A program made the position numbers and the translations under genes. A stretch of 64,000 nucleotides of DNA from Rhizophagus clarus (Eukaryota > Glomeromycota > Glomeromycetes > Glomerales > Glomeraceae), in contig BLAL01000060.1 of assembly GCA_015698045.1 (NCBI GenBank), positions 994,501-1,058,500 on the forward strand, in the 5' to 3' direction. The notes beneath the pieces were generated by a model. That model was not told the DNA's origin, ran no database searches, and saw only the letters and a list, made by a program, of their open reading frames with translations. Within the stretch, counting starts at the first letter, position 1. Each line of letters starts with the position of its first letter. Of the stretch, positions 10,901-24,867 are shown in pieces.

Positions 10901-13140
10901 TAGTTTAAATATTTTTAAAAATAAATAAAAATTAAATTTGTAGGCAAATTTGTTTATAATTACTTATAGTTTAAGGGATAATTTTTGAAATCTAACTTAT
11001 TTTTTACTTAAGAATTCAAATTTGACATTTGTTTTATTGTATTTATTTTAGTTAAAAAATTAAATTTTATGTTTTTACAAATTAAATGATTTTTATAAAA
11101 TTTACTATTAATTAATAAATAAATATTTTTAAAAAAACTTTTCTTTCTATTTTTCTGATCATATTTTTTTTAAAAAAAAAATATTTTTATTTTTTAATAT
11201 AAAAAGTTCTTTTTTATAAATTACTAAGCTCTTTAACTAACCTTTAAGCTCTTATAAGTATTAATACTTTTTATAAATACAACTTTTAATAAAAATAGTA
11301 TGGTTTTACATATATTTATAGTATAATTTATTTTAAATGTTTTTTTTAATATTTATAATAAAAATTCAATTTCTCTATATTTTAATTTAATTTTAAAAAA
11401 TATAGATCTTATTTTATCTTATAAAAAGATAACCTTTTCTTATGTTTTTTATATGTTTTTTATTTTTTTTTATATTCTTTTTGTTTTTTATTTGAAGGAC
11501 TAAGTTACAACATAAAAAATATAAATCATATAATTTTTTTTTAATCACATAAAATCATGATTATTTTTATCAAATTTATTTGATTTTATAACTATTTTTA
11601 CCAAATTTATTTGTATAATTTTTTTTTAGCCATATAATAATTATAACTATTTTTACCAAATTTATTTGATTTAATCATGTAATTTTTTTTTTAGCCGCAT
11701 AACAATTATAACCATTTTTACCAAATTTATTTAATTTAAAACAATAGATTTTCTGTCAATAAAAAAGTATAATAATTTTATTTTTTAAATCCTCTTTTTT
11801 TATAGTTTAGAATTAGATATTTTTAGTTTGTTTTTTTTTCTAAGGGTGTTTTAAAGTATTGAAGAATATTAATTTTTCAGGTATTTATTAAGCAATTAGA
11901 TACTAAAAGTTATTTCTGAAGTATTGTAATAATTTTTTCTTATTAGTGAAGATATATAGAGGAAGAAGATCATCAAAGAAAATGTATAAGATCCTTGAAA
12001 TCACTAATCTTAAGGATTTGGCATAATTTTACTAATATAGTTTTATTCTAGAATTTTGTAGTTTAATTTGTATAAGTCATAATATAGTATTTTTTATCAA
12101 TTATAATTTTAATAAAAAAGTTTTATTGTACTTAGGCAAAAAATAAATAAATAAATAAATAAATACTTTTAAAATATTGGTTAAGATCTTAATTTGAAAA
12201 TAAATATAAATTTATTATATTAGAACTGAATTTGTATTTAATATTATAAATTTGATTCAAAGGTAGTGCTTTTCTTTTGCCATCTATTATAAGTTATAAC
12301 TATAACAAATTTGCCAATATGCTAACTTTTTTATAAATATTATACTTTAACTTATAAAATTAAAATATAATTATTTTTGATTCTTTTGATTAACTTTTAC
12401 TTAAGAATAATTCAAATAAATCCTAAGATTTTATTCATTTAAAAAAAGCTTTAATTAATAATAGTAAAACTTTACTAACACTTCTTAATTGTAAATATCT
12501 CTTATTAAACCTTAAAAATCTAAATGAAAGATCTAGGATTATGAGACCTTGGGTATATTATAAAGATTTTCTGTAAAGAACAGGCAGTAAGAAACTCATT
12601 CAATGATAAATGACACACCATATAACATTTGATATGAATAATGAATTTTAAAGTTAGTAATCATTTTATTAACATTTATTATCTTAATAAGGAGACTGGC
12701 ATTAAAAATCTTGGTTTATTAATTAAAAAATTTCGAATTCTTTTTTTTATTTAAATAAATGTGATCGTTGTGACAACATTTTAATCAATAATAATTTTAT
12801 TGTAAATATATAAGTAATTTTCTTAAATATACTTTTGATCTCGAGTATTTTATTATTTTATTATTTAGCTTATGCACAAAAAATTTTTTTATTGGACACG
12901 TAAAGTCTATCAAGTAATCTAATGGTACCTTCATAGGATCATGTGTCCTGAATTCAAAAATTTCTATACTCAAGAGTATAGCTATTTTGCAACTACTATA
13001 CTGTATAATTCCTCCGTAAGAATTCCCTATCTTTGTTTCATTTTTTAAAAAACTTTTAAGGAATGAATGTAAAGGAAACGAATTTAAATAAGGAGTGTAA
13101 TATTGTAACATTGTTTGCTTGTAAAATAATGTGAACAATT
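10901..13140. other. AT-rich intergenic DNA
   Basis: Long A/T runs. Near 11,560-11,740 a motif around ATTTTTACCAAATTTATTTG recurs about four times with TTTTTTTTAGCC between, a short degenerate tandem repeat. (AAAT)n occurs at 12,140-12,165. A 113-codon minus-strand frame at 12,797-13,138 has no recognisable domain and is not called. Confidence 0.5.
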
Positions 13141-13159
13141 TCCGAACTTTGTTTATTCT

Positions 13160-14075
13160 TTAACAGAGCAGAACATCTTTCTGCTCTTTTATTAAGAAAT
13201 AAATCGAAAGTTATCGTATCAAAAGTTTCTTCCTGTCATGTATCTCCATTAAAGTTAATCTCAACTTATTATATTTTCGCGAATTCATATAATATTGCCG
13301 ATTCCATTAAAATAGTTGTCCTCTTGCGCTCTTCTATGCACAATTATCAAGGATTAATTTGTAAATTTCTTTCTTATAACCTATTTCTTCAATAAATTCT
13401 TTTTGAAATCTAGCTTTCTTGGAAATTTTCTGGTTACCATTGTCGTTTACTTGTATTGATGCTTATCACGTAATGGTATTAGTTCCGGCAGATTCGGATC
13501 TTGTTGGTGCTGCTGCTCTTTTACCATATCATTAAAATTGATGAAAGGCGAGTAAAAAACTCATGTATTATTATCTGTTATAGAATAAACGAATAAAAGA
13601 AGCAGGAATCTTCCTGCAATTCAGACAATTAATAAAAGAACGACAGCAACATTGTCGTTCTTTGTTAATGAAAGGTGAACAAAAGCTCACATTTCAGGTA
13701 CGAAAGTATATATAAAATTTATCTACACTATTCTATATAATTTCAAGAATCCAACATGGATTCTATGTGTATTAGGAGTAAGTATAGAACTATCTCATTT
13801 GAAAGAAAATTACGAGTGAAACCAATCCGTCAATATTTCAGGTTAGTGTCATCAACTATCCATCTCAATCTACTACGGATGGGCGTTAGGTGTTACGTTC
13901 GTCTCACAACACTCTGACTGCGATAAGTTTGATTTAGAATTAAACTTCTTTTAAACGTTAATTTTAATTCCGTCACTATGGCCAATAGGAAACTAATTTT
14001 CAACACAGATTAATTTATTAGTGATTATGTAACTTTTCCCTTTATTTGATTCTTCGAATACGTTGCGAAGAAATC
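13160..14075. other. Cluster of short perfect hairpins
   Basis: Several compact stem-loops lie within 900 bases: 13,165-13,187 (stem AGAGCAGAA/TTCTGCTCT, then TTT), 13,602-13,617 (GCAGGAA/TTCCTGC), 13,635-13,663 (AAAGAACGACA/TGTCGTTCTTT, 11-bp stem, 7-nt loop), 13,746-13,764 (AGAATCC/GGATTCT) and 14,050-14,072 (TTCTTCG/CGAAGAA). Weaker ones occur at 13,675-13,690 and near 14,220. They resemble rho-independent terminators or the small hairpins of fungal mitochondrial intergenic DNA. No coding sequence between them could be supported. Confidence 0.55.
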
Positions 14076-14559
14076 ACTCGAACATCAATTTCTTGGAGAT
14101 TCGTAACATGACCAATAGTTAATTGTATTACAGCTTTTAAAACATGGTTTACATTTCAAGATACTTCGGTTATATACCATTTCATTCAACATGTAAGAGA
14201 ATCTTCTAGCAATAGGAACACCCTTAAAAAGGTGCAAAATAGTTAAATACGCGCTATAACCTTACTATTAAATTCATAAAAAGCCTATTACAAGCAGCTA
14301 TTTGTAAAGTTAATTTTAACATTACTTTCCCACTCGAAATTACAAATGATACAAATATCTATGTCTTAAGATGAACCAAAGAAATTTTTATGCACTCTTC
14401 TGAGAATGAAATACCAGCTAGAGAACACACCATCTCTTTTACATATTAATACACTCCAAAAAAATTTTACCCGCAATTATTAAAAACCTTACAGAATCAA
14501 ATTTCAAATTAAAGTTGTAATGCATACATTTTTATTTTATTTTATTTTACTTTATTTAT

Positions 14560-17500
14560 ATAATAATCGTTCCGACCGAGTTGTAACGTTTTCTGCGTTT
14601 CAGATCAATCCACCCTTTGGAATAAGGCAGGACAGAGGGAGGGGGGAATTTTTAGTATACTTAACAATTTTTCTAATCACTGGTGGGAGCATCTTTTAAT
14701 TTAGTTTTTAATGTATTTTTCTAAACGTAATGAGGAAGGGTTTCATTTAATTGAATATATTTTAATAAATTTTCTAAGGTAGTAGGAGGGAGGTTTTTCT
14801 AGCAATTTCTAATTTTATCTTGTATTATTTTCGGTATTTAAAACTACCGAACTAAAAATCCAAATCCTTTGGGATTTGTTTTACGATACGTCATCAAAGA
14901 GTCAAGTTGTTAGGATTACAGATTAAAATGATTAAAATGGGAGGTAAATATAAATTTCTCCTAAGGCTAAATAGCAGCGAGATTTCATTTGGTTGGGATT
15001 TAATTTTAAAAATTTTTCTAAAGTAGTGGGAGGATAATACTTCTTAACAAATTTTATTAATTCTCGGACGTGAAAGGAATGAGAGTTTTTCTTAATAATC
15101 CAAAATATAAATGAAGGTAGATTTATTCTTAATAATATGGTGGTATTTTTTCTTAACAGCTTTTCTAAGTGTAATTGGGAGAGGGTTCATTTGGTTCTTA
15201 AGAATTTTTTAATGTAATGGGAGAGCGATTCTTTAACAATTTTTCTAAATCAGTTTATTTTTGTCTTTTATTACTTTCGGTATCCAAAAATGCCACGCGT
15301 AGAGTTAAAAATTCGTCTTTTGGGATAAGGCATCAAGGAGGGAGAATCCCGTTCAGTTGATCAGATTTACTTACAATACGTCATCAAGCTATGAAAAACA
15401 AAAAAAAAAAAATCTTTTTGTACGATTTTTTAATAATGTAGTTTGGTAATAATAACTATGGAATTTATTTCCAGAAGAGGGCTTAACGATTTTCTAAACG
15501 CAATGGGAGTAATAGTTTTTCTAAACGCAGTTGTGAAAGGGTTTCTTTTGGGGTTTTCTTAATAATTTTTCTAGGAGGGTGGTTTTTCTTAACTTTTCTG
15601 ATCGTAATAGGAAAGGTTTCGTTTAAGTCAGACCAATTGAATTTTTTGTCTATTTAGGAAGGGAGGGAGGGGGTGGGTTAAAAAAAATCCATAAACCCAT
15701 CTAAACTTAGTATTTTTAAGAGAGAATGCTGTTAAACAAAAGAATCAAATCGATCTGGTCTTAATTCTTATCATAATAATGTAGTGGGATTTGGTTTTCT
15801 TAACATTAGTCTATTCTATATATATATACATATATAATCTAAAAAAAATACCACGCGTGTGGATGTCCTTAACAATAATTTTTCTAATTCACATGTATAT
15901 TTATATATATATAATCTAAAAAAAAAAAAAATTTGCCATGCGTTGAGTTGAAAATATTCAATGCTTCAATAGATCAAGAATATTCAAATTTATGAAGCTT
16001 TTTTTATTTTGTTGCATTTATTAGTCTGGTGGAAAAAAAAGACTTTAAAATTGGATGAGGACAATGAGGACACTCTATCTAACAGATCGTTTACCACATT
16101 TCAACAAGACTAAATTATTTATTTAAAAATAAATGCAATTTATTTTTGATCTCATTAATCTTCTCAGATTAGCACGTTATTCATATAGTCACGTGAGAAC
16201 GGCACATGTACTATGCCTCAGAGGATCAAAAGACTTCATATCGTCGTTCATACGATATCAAAGAATTCGCGGAGGGTCAAAGACTCATATCACCTGCAAT
16301 ATTAGTTCTGAATTCATGAAAGGTCAAAAGATTTCATATCGAGAGATCTAAGTTTGAACCCTCGGATGACTATAGTGCGTTATAACCCTAGTCTAATGAT
16401 GAGGACTACGGTCAATCGTATAATAATTTGATTCCTGGTAATAAATAATAACATCATCCCGTTAATCAATCAATCTTTATTGATTGATTAATTGGTTCAA
16501 TGTACGATAATATTATTATCGTCTCACATAATATATATATTGCTGTCTAACACTGGCTATAGTATCCCCCTTTATGTATACCCCTCATTTATCGAATATT
16601 TAATATGTAGATTTATTCAATACTTAAAAGACAGCACCCGGGGTACTTTAGGCAGTGCTAGACGGTAACAACTATCACTTTCTATTTGAAGGAAGTGATT
16701 ATCATGTTTACTGCATTCTCCAATCAAATAAACTCAAATAACCTGAGTACCTTTTAATTCAAGACGTAATAGAAAAGTTTCATTTAATTGGATTTATTCT
16801 AAGTTAGTTGGAGGGCGGCGCTTAACAAATTTTCTAATTTTATTATTTTGAGATGTGAAAGGAACAGGAGTAAATATGGAAGGTTTCATTCTTAATACTG
16901 TGGGCAGAGTATAGCACCTTTCCTAAAAGGTTTAATAATTTTTTAATGTAGTAGGAGAGTGGTCTTTAACACTATATTAGTTTTTTTATCATGTTATTTC
17001 TGTATCCAAAAATACCCAAAATACCACGCCATTAAATTAAAATCCAATAAAGGGAGAATGATTAGATTTACCTTACGATATGTCATCAAAGAGTCTAATA
17101 CGATCTAGAGTAAATAAATCTCTCGCTGTTACGCTCTCATATAGGAGCTTAAATTTTCTAAATAAAAGAAAATAATATTATAAATAATTTTAGGAGAAAT
17201 TTACATCCCATTTTGAGTCGAAGATATTTAATGCTTCAATGATCGATAGATCAAGAAAGAATATTAAATTTATGACATTCCTTTTTATTATTAGGCCGGT
17301 GAACTTTAAAATTGGATGGGGACACTCTATCTAACAGTTCATTTAAGAAGAATACTCATTTTAAAAATAAATGCAATTTATTTTTGAAAATCTTCGAATT
17401 CACTAAAGATTAGCATGTGTGTTACGTTATTCATAGAGTCACGTGATATCGCTCAGAATGTTAAAATATTTCTTCTCTTGATTTAACTCATTTAGCAATG

Positions 17501-17630
17501 GCCGGAACGCCTTCAAGCAGAATCCATGATATAACGTGAAAATTTGTTTACCTGGTCTGTTCAGGTGTATTAAAATAGACTACTCCCTTATTCCATTTCT
17601 ATATGTTATATTGTGAAATCTATTATTTAG
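14560..17630. repeat. Degenerate tandem segmental duplications outside the inverted repeat
   Basis: The same phrases recur at kilobase spacing: CATCAAAGAGTCAAGTTG with TTTACGATACGTC near 14,885; TCGGTATCCAAAAATGCC plus GGAGGGAGAATCC near 15,270-15,350; again near 17,005-17,090; and inside the left arm near 19,160-19,270. The block 16,195-16,480 matches 18,250-18,540 (ACTCATATCACCT, TTCATATCGAGAG, GAGGACTACGG). The block 17,440-17,640 resembles 20,120-20,330. These are successive copies of a roughly 2 kb unit that have drifted and lost pieces. Poly(T) stretches with AGTGGGAGGG-type motifs fill the space. No gene is supported. Confidence 0.65.
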
Positions 17631-20600
17631 TTGGAAGAGTATGACTAAATAATGAAATGTTTAAACGTAAAGTGGTTTAGGGAGATATATTTTATAGTTT
17701 GAAGTAACTGTAATGCACTTACAAGTAAGTTAAATTTTGTGTTATTTATAGAAGTAAAACGCTCTAATACTTTTAAAAACGACTTCGATGCACGAAATTA
17801 ATTTGAATATTGCGTTTTCAGGATCCTGAGAAGGTTGTGGCTGGTGTTATTTCTTAACATTCGGCACAATATCGATTCAATAATCAATCGCCAACGTTTA
17901 AAGTCGATAGATCGTTAAGATGATGATGATGTAGCATACATCAAGTTTAAATTAATGTTTAAATCAAGAAATACAGCTATGTATTTGAAAGGTCCGGGTA
18001 ATTATTTAATTTTGAAACTAAATGGATAATTAGTTTGTTTTACTGATACTATTATATTTATTTTATTTATTTTTAATAAATAAATGATTAATAAAACTAG
18101 TAGTCTTCCTTGGCTTCATGTATAGGACTTTTTTGGATGTCTGTACATATTTGACTTCTGAAATCTTCCAAATGAATCCCAAGGTTCAAAAGCCTTAAAA
18201 ATAAACGATCGGTATCGAGAACTGAAAGGAAAAAAACTGCATAATAAGGTGAGGTTACAGAAAATCCTAAGACTTCGTTTATACGAGGTAAAAAAAATTT
18301 ACGGAGGACCAATGACTCATATCACCTACAATATTAGTTCTAGATCTGAATTTATGGAGGGTCAAAAAGACTTCATATCGAGAGGTCTAAGTTTGAACTC
18401 TTGGATGACTAAAAGACTTCATAGTAAAGTAATAATGATGCTTTTCTTCTGAGGACTACGGCCAATCGTATAGTTGTGATAAAATTTTGATTCCTGGTAA
18501 TAATAATAATAATAGCAACATCCCGTTAATTAATCAATCTAATAACCGATGACAATGGTAAGCATTTCTTCTATTGCATTCATTTATTTGTAGAAGAATG
18601 TGACATCGATCAGTACTAAAATTCGACATGAATCTTTTCTTCATTGATAGATTAATTGATTCGGTCATTTCAGTGTGAAGCATGTACGATAATATTATAT
18701 CGGCTCACATAATAACAGATCAAATCACTTTTCTATTTTAAAGGTGATTATCAAGTTTTCTGCATTCTCAAACTCAAACAACCTGAATATCTGAACAACT
18801 TGAACCGTAAAATTCAGAAAAAGTGAACTCTTGGAAATTATATTCATTCATTCAGAAGTTTAAATATTACCCAGAAAAATAGTCAATTTTGAAAAAAAGG
18901 ACAGAGAAGAGTCAAGCGGTCCGCCGAAACGTTACAAATGTGAATAGGGAGGAGATGATGGTCAGTTCTGAATTTAATAAGAGATAGAGTCAAAGAAATA
19001 GGTATGGAGGGCTGGAATATAAGATTAGTTCAGGTTTTCTCTTGACATTCTTAACAACTTTTCTAAACGTATTGGAAAGGTTTAATAATTTTTTAAAATG
19101 GTAGAAGTGGTCTTCTTTAACAATTTTTCTAAATTAGTTTTTTTGTCATGTTATTTTCGGTATCCAAATGCCACGCGTTAATTAAGAGTCTAAATCTTTT
19201 GGGATAAGGCATCACGGAGGGAGAATCCTGTTCAGTTTGATTAGATTTACTTTACGATATGTCATCAAAGAGTCAAGTTGTTTTGGTTTGCAGATGGAAA
19301 TGTAAATTTCTCCTAAAATTATTATAATTTTCGTTATGAAATTTTTAATTTATAATGTTTATAATTAATACATTTAATTATAATTTTAATTATATAATTT
19401 TGGATTATTCTTTTATTAAGAAAGGTTAGCGTAACAGCGAGAGATTTATTTACCCTAGATCGTATTATGAAAACAAGAAAGAATTCTTTTTTACGATTTC
19501 TTATAATGTAGTTTGGTAACAATAATTACAGAATTTATTTTCAGAGGGGAGAATATTTCTTTTGTGTTCTTAACAATTTTCAAAACGCAATAGGAATAAT
19601 GGTTTTCTAAGCATGGTGGAGAAGGGTTACCTCTTCAAAAATTCTGAGTTTGGACGAATTTATCGATTTTTTAACCTAAAATTCAATTGTATTTATTTTT
19701 TAATTTTTAATTTAAAACATAAATATAAATGATCTTTACATGAACATTCGTGGTAGACTAATAAATAACAAAATAAAATGTTTGGTAATATGCTTTCGAT
19801 CATTGAAGCATTGAATATCTTTGACTCAGCGCGTGGATTTTTTTTTAGGTCACACATATATATATATATACACATTATATATGTTGATTATAATTATTGT
19901 TAAGAACCATCCTCTCTCTACATTATCAGGTCAATTTCATTCTTTGTTTAACAGAAACTTTTGGTTGAGTTTATTCTTAATAATTTTCTAGGAGGGTGAT
20001 TTTTCTTAACTTTTCTAAACGTAATTGGAAAGGTTCATTTAGACCAAGCCAATTTATTTTTGATCTCGAATTCATTCATCATCTGATTTTAATGTATTCA
20101 TATAGTCACGTGATAACGCTCAGGTTTATGCCCTCTCTCTTGATTTAAGTAATAGCCGAACGCCTTTAAGTCAGAATTCACGCTAAAATGTGACAATTTG
20201 TTTGTCTGTTCTGTCATTCAGGTATATAAAAATAGACTTTTACACAATTAATTCTATACTTAATCGCAAATTTTATTATGATTCTACTATTTTAATTGGA
20301 AGAATGACTAAATAGAGAAAATGTTGGAACGTAAAATGGTCTAAAGAAATATATTTTATAGTTTGAAGCACTGTTATGTATTTATAAGTAAGTTAAATTT
20401 TTCAATTAATTAATTTAAAGTCATCATTTATCGGTGCAAGAGATTTCAATATATCTATCATGTTATTTATGGTTTATTTAAGTTTACTCTTTTGATAATA
20501 AGCGCTCTAATTTATAAATTGCGTTTTAAATTTATTATAAGAATTACTTCGAAGCCATCTATCATTTGAATCACAGTGTTATTGTTGAATTTCAACTACA

Positions 20601-21332
20601 GCAACAAATACTTTTAAAAACGACTTCAATGCACGAAATTTGATTTGAATACCCAATCTTTAAACAAATTGGGTTCAGTAGTATGTGTTCAGGATCCTGA
20701 ACATGCTGAGAAGGCAACGAGAAGTGCTGTGACTGGTGTTCTTTTCTTAACATTTGGCACAATATTGATTCAATGATCAATCGCCAACGTTTAGAGATGA
20801 TAGATCGTTAAGATGATGATATATCAAATTTAATTTAATGTTTAAATTGAAGAAATACGACCAAATATTTGAAAGATCCCTTGTTTACCTTTTTATAGGG
20901 TATCCAGAATCATGGAAGTAATTTTGCTTCATGATCAAATGTGGCCATTCTTGATTTAATATACAATCCTAATTGGTTTGATTTTTAACTTAAGTATTTG
21001 ATATAGTTTCTGACAATCCTATAAGTTTATCAATTAAAGGACAATAATTGCTCGTTCCAAATCGTCCACAGACCACAATTGAAGTTTGGATTTAAAGGCT
21101 TTGGATTTGAGATTTATTTATAATGAGATCAGATTTTTTGGAAGAAATCACTCGAGGGTGCGAAATGTAGTTTCAAATACAATGAATGATGAGATTACAG
21201 AGAAAGAAACGTAATCTTAGTGGATGAAATCGAAAGTGATAAAGCATCACTGAACTAATTTAATTGATCAAGAAATAGTACCCTTAGCTTTTCTATAATT
21301 GTTGGAAAATTCGATCGTTATATAGAGTATCA

Positions 21333-21900
21333 TATATGATAAACGTATGCTTGTAGAAAAACGAAACGAGACTCTAGAGGTTTTGGCTATCAAATTTTTT
21401 ATAATGATAAAGATCCTAAAAATCATTCTATTGTCTGGCGTAAATTGTATCATTATTCTTTAAGTGGTGATTATGAATTTCATAAGAAAATTGATCAGAT
21501 AGTATATCAGTTATGAAATGCTAATAAAACAGGCATGTCAGTTTTAAATGACCAAAAACAGCATAACTAGTACACTGTACTGTACAACATTAGTAGATAT
21601 ACACAATCATAAGTTAAATCCTATACAAATAGCTTATCTTAGTGCTAGATATTGATAAAAATATGATTCAAGATTTGATATTCTTTGCAGATTGCAAAGT
21701 TACTTCTATTGTGTAGTTAGAGATTTTTTTAAAAAAAATATTCAGATTATATATTTCATAAACAAGATATCTATAATTTTATTTATAAATTATGTAAAGA
21801 TTGTAAAAATAAAAATATTGATACAACTTATTAATAATTCAAGTTGAAAGGTATTTATTTACTATTCTGGTAATGAATATCTCCTTTTTAACTCCTTTTT
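21333..21900 (+). pseudogene. Degenerate FAR1/MULE-like fragment (tentative)
   Basis: A frame near 21,345-21,510 reads RGFGYQIFYNDKDPKNHS, then VWRKLYHYSLSGDYEFHKK, and soon meets stops. It recalls the N-terminal FAR1 DNA-binding region of Mutator-like transposases (basic residues, Trp/Tyr-rich strands, SGxYE). Further on, near 21,690-21,840, a second piece reads NFIYKLCKDCKNKN. The same pieces occur in mirrored orientation in the right arm (60,220-59,640), so decay predates the duplication. The family assignment is weak. Confidence 0.35.
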
Positions 21901-23861
21901 AGCAAGATTTATATCAGTGTTTTCATGATGTAGTATTAAATAATAATACTTGTAAAATAAATAAATATAATATATATTTAAGATATTTATAATAAAAGAT
22001 AATTCACAGAAAATTTTAAAATATAGCAAATATGTTAGTAGAAGATGAAATGGCATTTATATATATTTGGATTTTAAAATCTCTAAAGTAATTGGTAATA
22101 TTACTTTAAAATCATTTTAAAGTGATTTTGAACCAGGTTTAATTAATGCAATCTCTTATAATATTAAAATTTTTGAGATTGGATCTGAGTTATATATGTA
22201 TTTTTTGAAATCTTTATTCAGCTAAATGTCATTAAAATATATGGAATTTCTTTTAAAAAATATTAAAAAGTGCTATAAAATTATTAAAAAAGAGGATTTT
22301 TATACAAGAAAATATAAATAAGCCTAGTGATTAGGTAATAAAAAATTAATGTAAATGCTTAATATGTAAAAAACCTGGTTATTAAAAAAAATGTTCAAGT
22401 CAATATTAAAAAAAAAAATCAATATAAAGATATTATTTGTTTTATATTTGATTATTATTAATACACTATATTTTTTATACTAATAGTAATTTTAATCACT
22501 GTTATAATAGTATAAATTTTACAATTAAAGTGAAGTAGAAAAATTATATAGATTAGTAAATGATTAATTGAAGAGATGAAGAAATCTAATTTTTTATATA
22601 AATTAATAAGTAGACAATTAAAAAAAGAAAATTTAATTTTTTTTATTTTAATGTAATTTATGCAAATAACAAACTTTATTAAATATTATAATTAAAAAAG
22701 AAACTTTATCAAATATGCTATTTATATATTTTATTATATATTTTTTTTATTAAATTAAATGTAAAATCTAAAATTATCTAAAGTATGATATCATATAATA
22801 AGATGATTTTTTACTTAAGATAAATATTAAAATTACTCTTTTTTATTAGATTTAATTTAAGTAATAAAAATATAATATTAAAATTTAAAAAATTGAATTA
22901 AAATTATTGTAATTAAATTGTAAATAACTTTATATATATGTAAATTAGAATACTAGTAGATATTTATATCTCTGATAATAAAATAAATAACATTAGAAAT
23001 ATCTTTGTATAAGACGTACTTTCAGATTAAACCTATAAAAAAATAATAGTTAAACTTAAAGTATAAGAAGATTTAATTTCAATGATAATTAAAAAGCAAA
23101 GAAAATACCAAACATTTTGTATCAAAATATATCTTTTAACCTTTATACTCACTTTCTTCAAGAAAAGTATTTGGCAATACTCTTTAGATAATTAAAAGGT
23201 ATGATGATTCTCTAAAAACTGTTACTTACAACAAAGAGAAAAATATAAACAGTTTTATTTGCATATTAACAACTTATTTTAAAAGTTTTGTTATTAGTAA
23301 CTTTAGGAATATAACAAACCTTTATATATTTTTAACAACTATTGATAAAAGCTATAAAGTATTTTACAACAAATAGAAAAAACTTGATTATAGTTTTTTT
23401 TGAAAAATATAATGATATAGAATTTTGTAGAAATACAACTTTTAATTTCAATTATAATGAAGTTAATTACTCTTTTTCTTGGTGTACAGCTCCTTTTTCT
23501 TCTTCAAAAAATAATAAATCCAAAAAGTCTAATTCTAAATCTTCAAAAAAGAACAAGATTTCTTATTCCTCTAAGCAGTATTGTATATTTTTGATGTCTG
23601 CAGCTTTTTTTAGCTGTCACAGACATGTCTGCGTACTGTTTGTACTCTTTTGTAACTTAAAAAACTCTATAAAAATTATATGTATTTATATGCATAGATA
23701 TTAAAATACTTTTGCTAAGTAACGAAATAGGTTATCATAATAAAATTTTGTAGGGATTATCATTTTTTTTATGTAATCTATTCCAGATATTGTCCTGTAA
23801 TAATACTGCTTCTAAGATAAAGGTACGTTCTGATAAAATTCATTCAATTCGTCATCTGATC

Positions 23862-24090
23862 TGATCAAAAAATGGATTATTCAGATTAAGAATAAACAGA
23901 TTGCGGATAATCTGGATGGATCTATTGAATTATATTAGATTGATCAGATATTACACAGATGATCAGATTGACCAGATTGATCAAATAATCCAGTCTTTTT
24001 TATTGATTTTTTTTTTAAAAAAAAATACATAGATTGATCAGATTGATCAGATTGATCAAATAATCCAGTCTTTTTATTGATTTTTTCATT
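23862..24090. repeat. GATCAGATT microsatellite in a duplicated block
   Basis: Repeats of GATCAGATT/GATTGATCA run through the region. A block of roughly 85 bases ending AATAATCCAGTCTTTTT and TATTGATTTTTT is present twice in tandem (about 23,930-24,010 and 24,030-24,090). Confidence 0.7.
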
Positions 24091-24490
24091 AAATAAATTT
24101 TTTATTTAAGTCATCAATAAATTAATAAAAAATTTTATTATTATTAAAATAAAAAAATCTATTCAAATTGTAAAAAAAAAATTGATTCACATTCCTTAAA
24201 TAAAATAACTAAATTTCTCTCAGTCTTCTTTTACTTCAATAATTAATTAAAATTAGAGAAAAATAACAGAAACCTTTCTCACTTTTCCCTTACTTTATTT
24301 TCAAAAGTCTGGTTATATTTTTCTTCTGGCAATCCTACAAAAAAGAAAAAAATAAATTAAATTTGTTACTTCTTAAAAATAAAAAATAATGAAAAACCTT
24401 TTTCTCATCCTTCTTTATCTTAACTTCAAAAATCCAGTTGTGTTTTTCATCTGATAACCCTACAGAGAAGAAAAAAAACAAATAATTATA

Positions 24491-24641
24491 AATTATAGTG
24501 CTTGTAGCGATTAATATCACAATTATTAACCAATGCTAGCAGATGATTGGTAAGGATTTGGCCACGTAGTGGCCAAATCTGTCCAATCAGAATGCAGCAT
24601 TGGTTAATAATTGTATATTTATCAACGCAAGCACAATAATG
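24491..24641. mobile_element. Foldback MITE-like palindrome
   Basis: CAATTATTAACCAATGCT (24,520-24,537) has a perfect inverted partner ending at about 24,613, and the pairing continues imperfectly outward to GTGCTTG/CAAGCAC. The centre is itself palindromic: GATTTGGCCAC, then GTA, then GTGGCCAAATC. Total length is about 150 bp with almost no loop. It lies within the 2.03 kb left-arm-specific block. No transposase; the target duplication is unclear. Confidence 0.7.
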
Positions 24642-24867
24642 ATATTATCGTGTGACATTATGATGATTCGTTAAACTATTAATAAACTCAAATTAAGCTA
24701 TAATAAACTAGTTTTTATCATCTTTTTTTTCTTTATCCAATTTTATTTCTCTCTATTTTCTAACATTTTTTACACTTTATCCACAAACAATTTCGTTATT
24801 GCAAAATCACTGCTTAATGATAATATTCTAAAAAATTTTATTATATTTTTTTAATAATCAATTTAGC

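Noticed and set aside
12797..13138. 113-codon minus-strand frame
   Set aside because: No motif, no homology recognised, flanked by A/T tracts; likely chance.
16340..16370. tRNA-like B-box (TTTGAACCCTCGGAT)
   Set aside because: No matching A-box, acceptor stem or anticodon arm could be folded around it.
18097..18312. 71-aa frame conserved in both inverted-repeat arms
   Set aside because: Conservation follows from the DNA duplication; changes between arms include radical substitutions and no motif is present.
20592..20780. 62-aa frame identical in both arms
   Set aside because: Identical because the arms are nearly identical; no evidence of coding.
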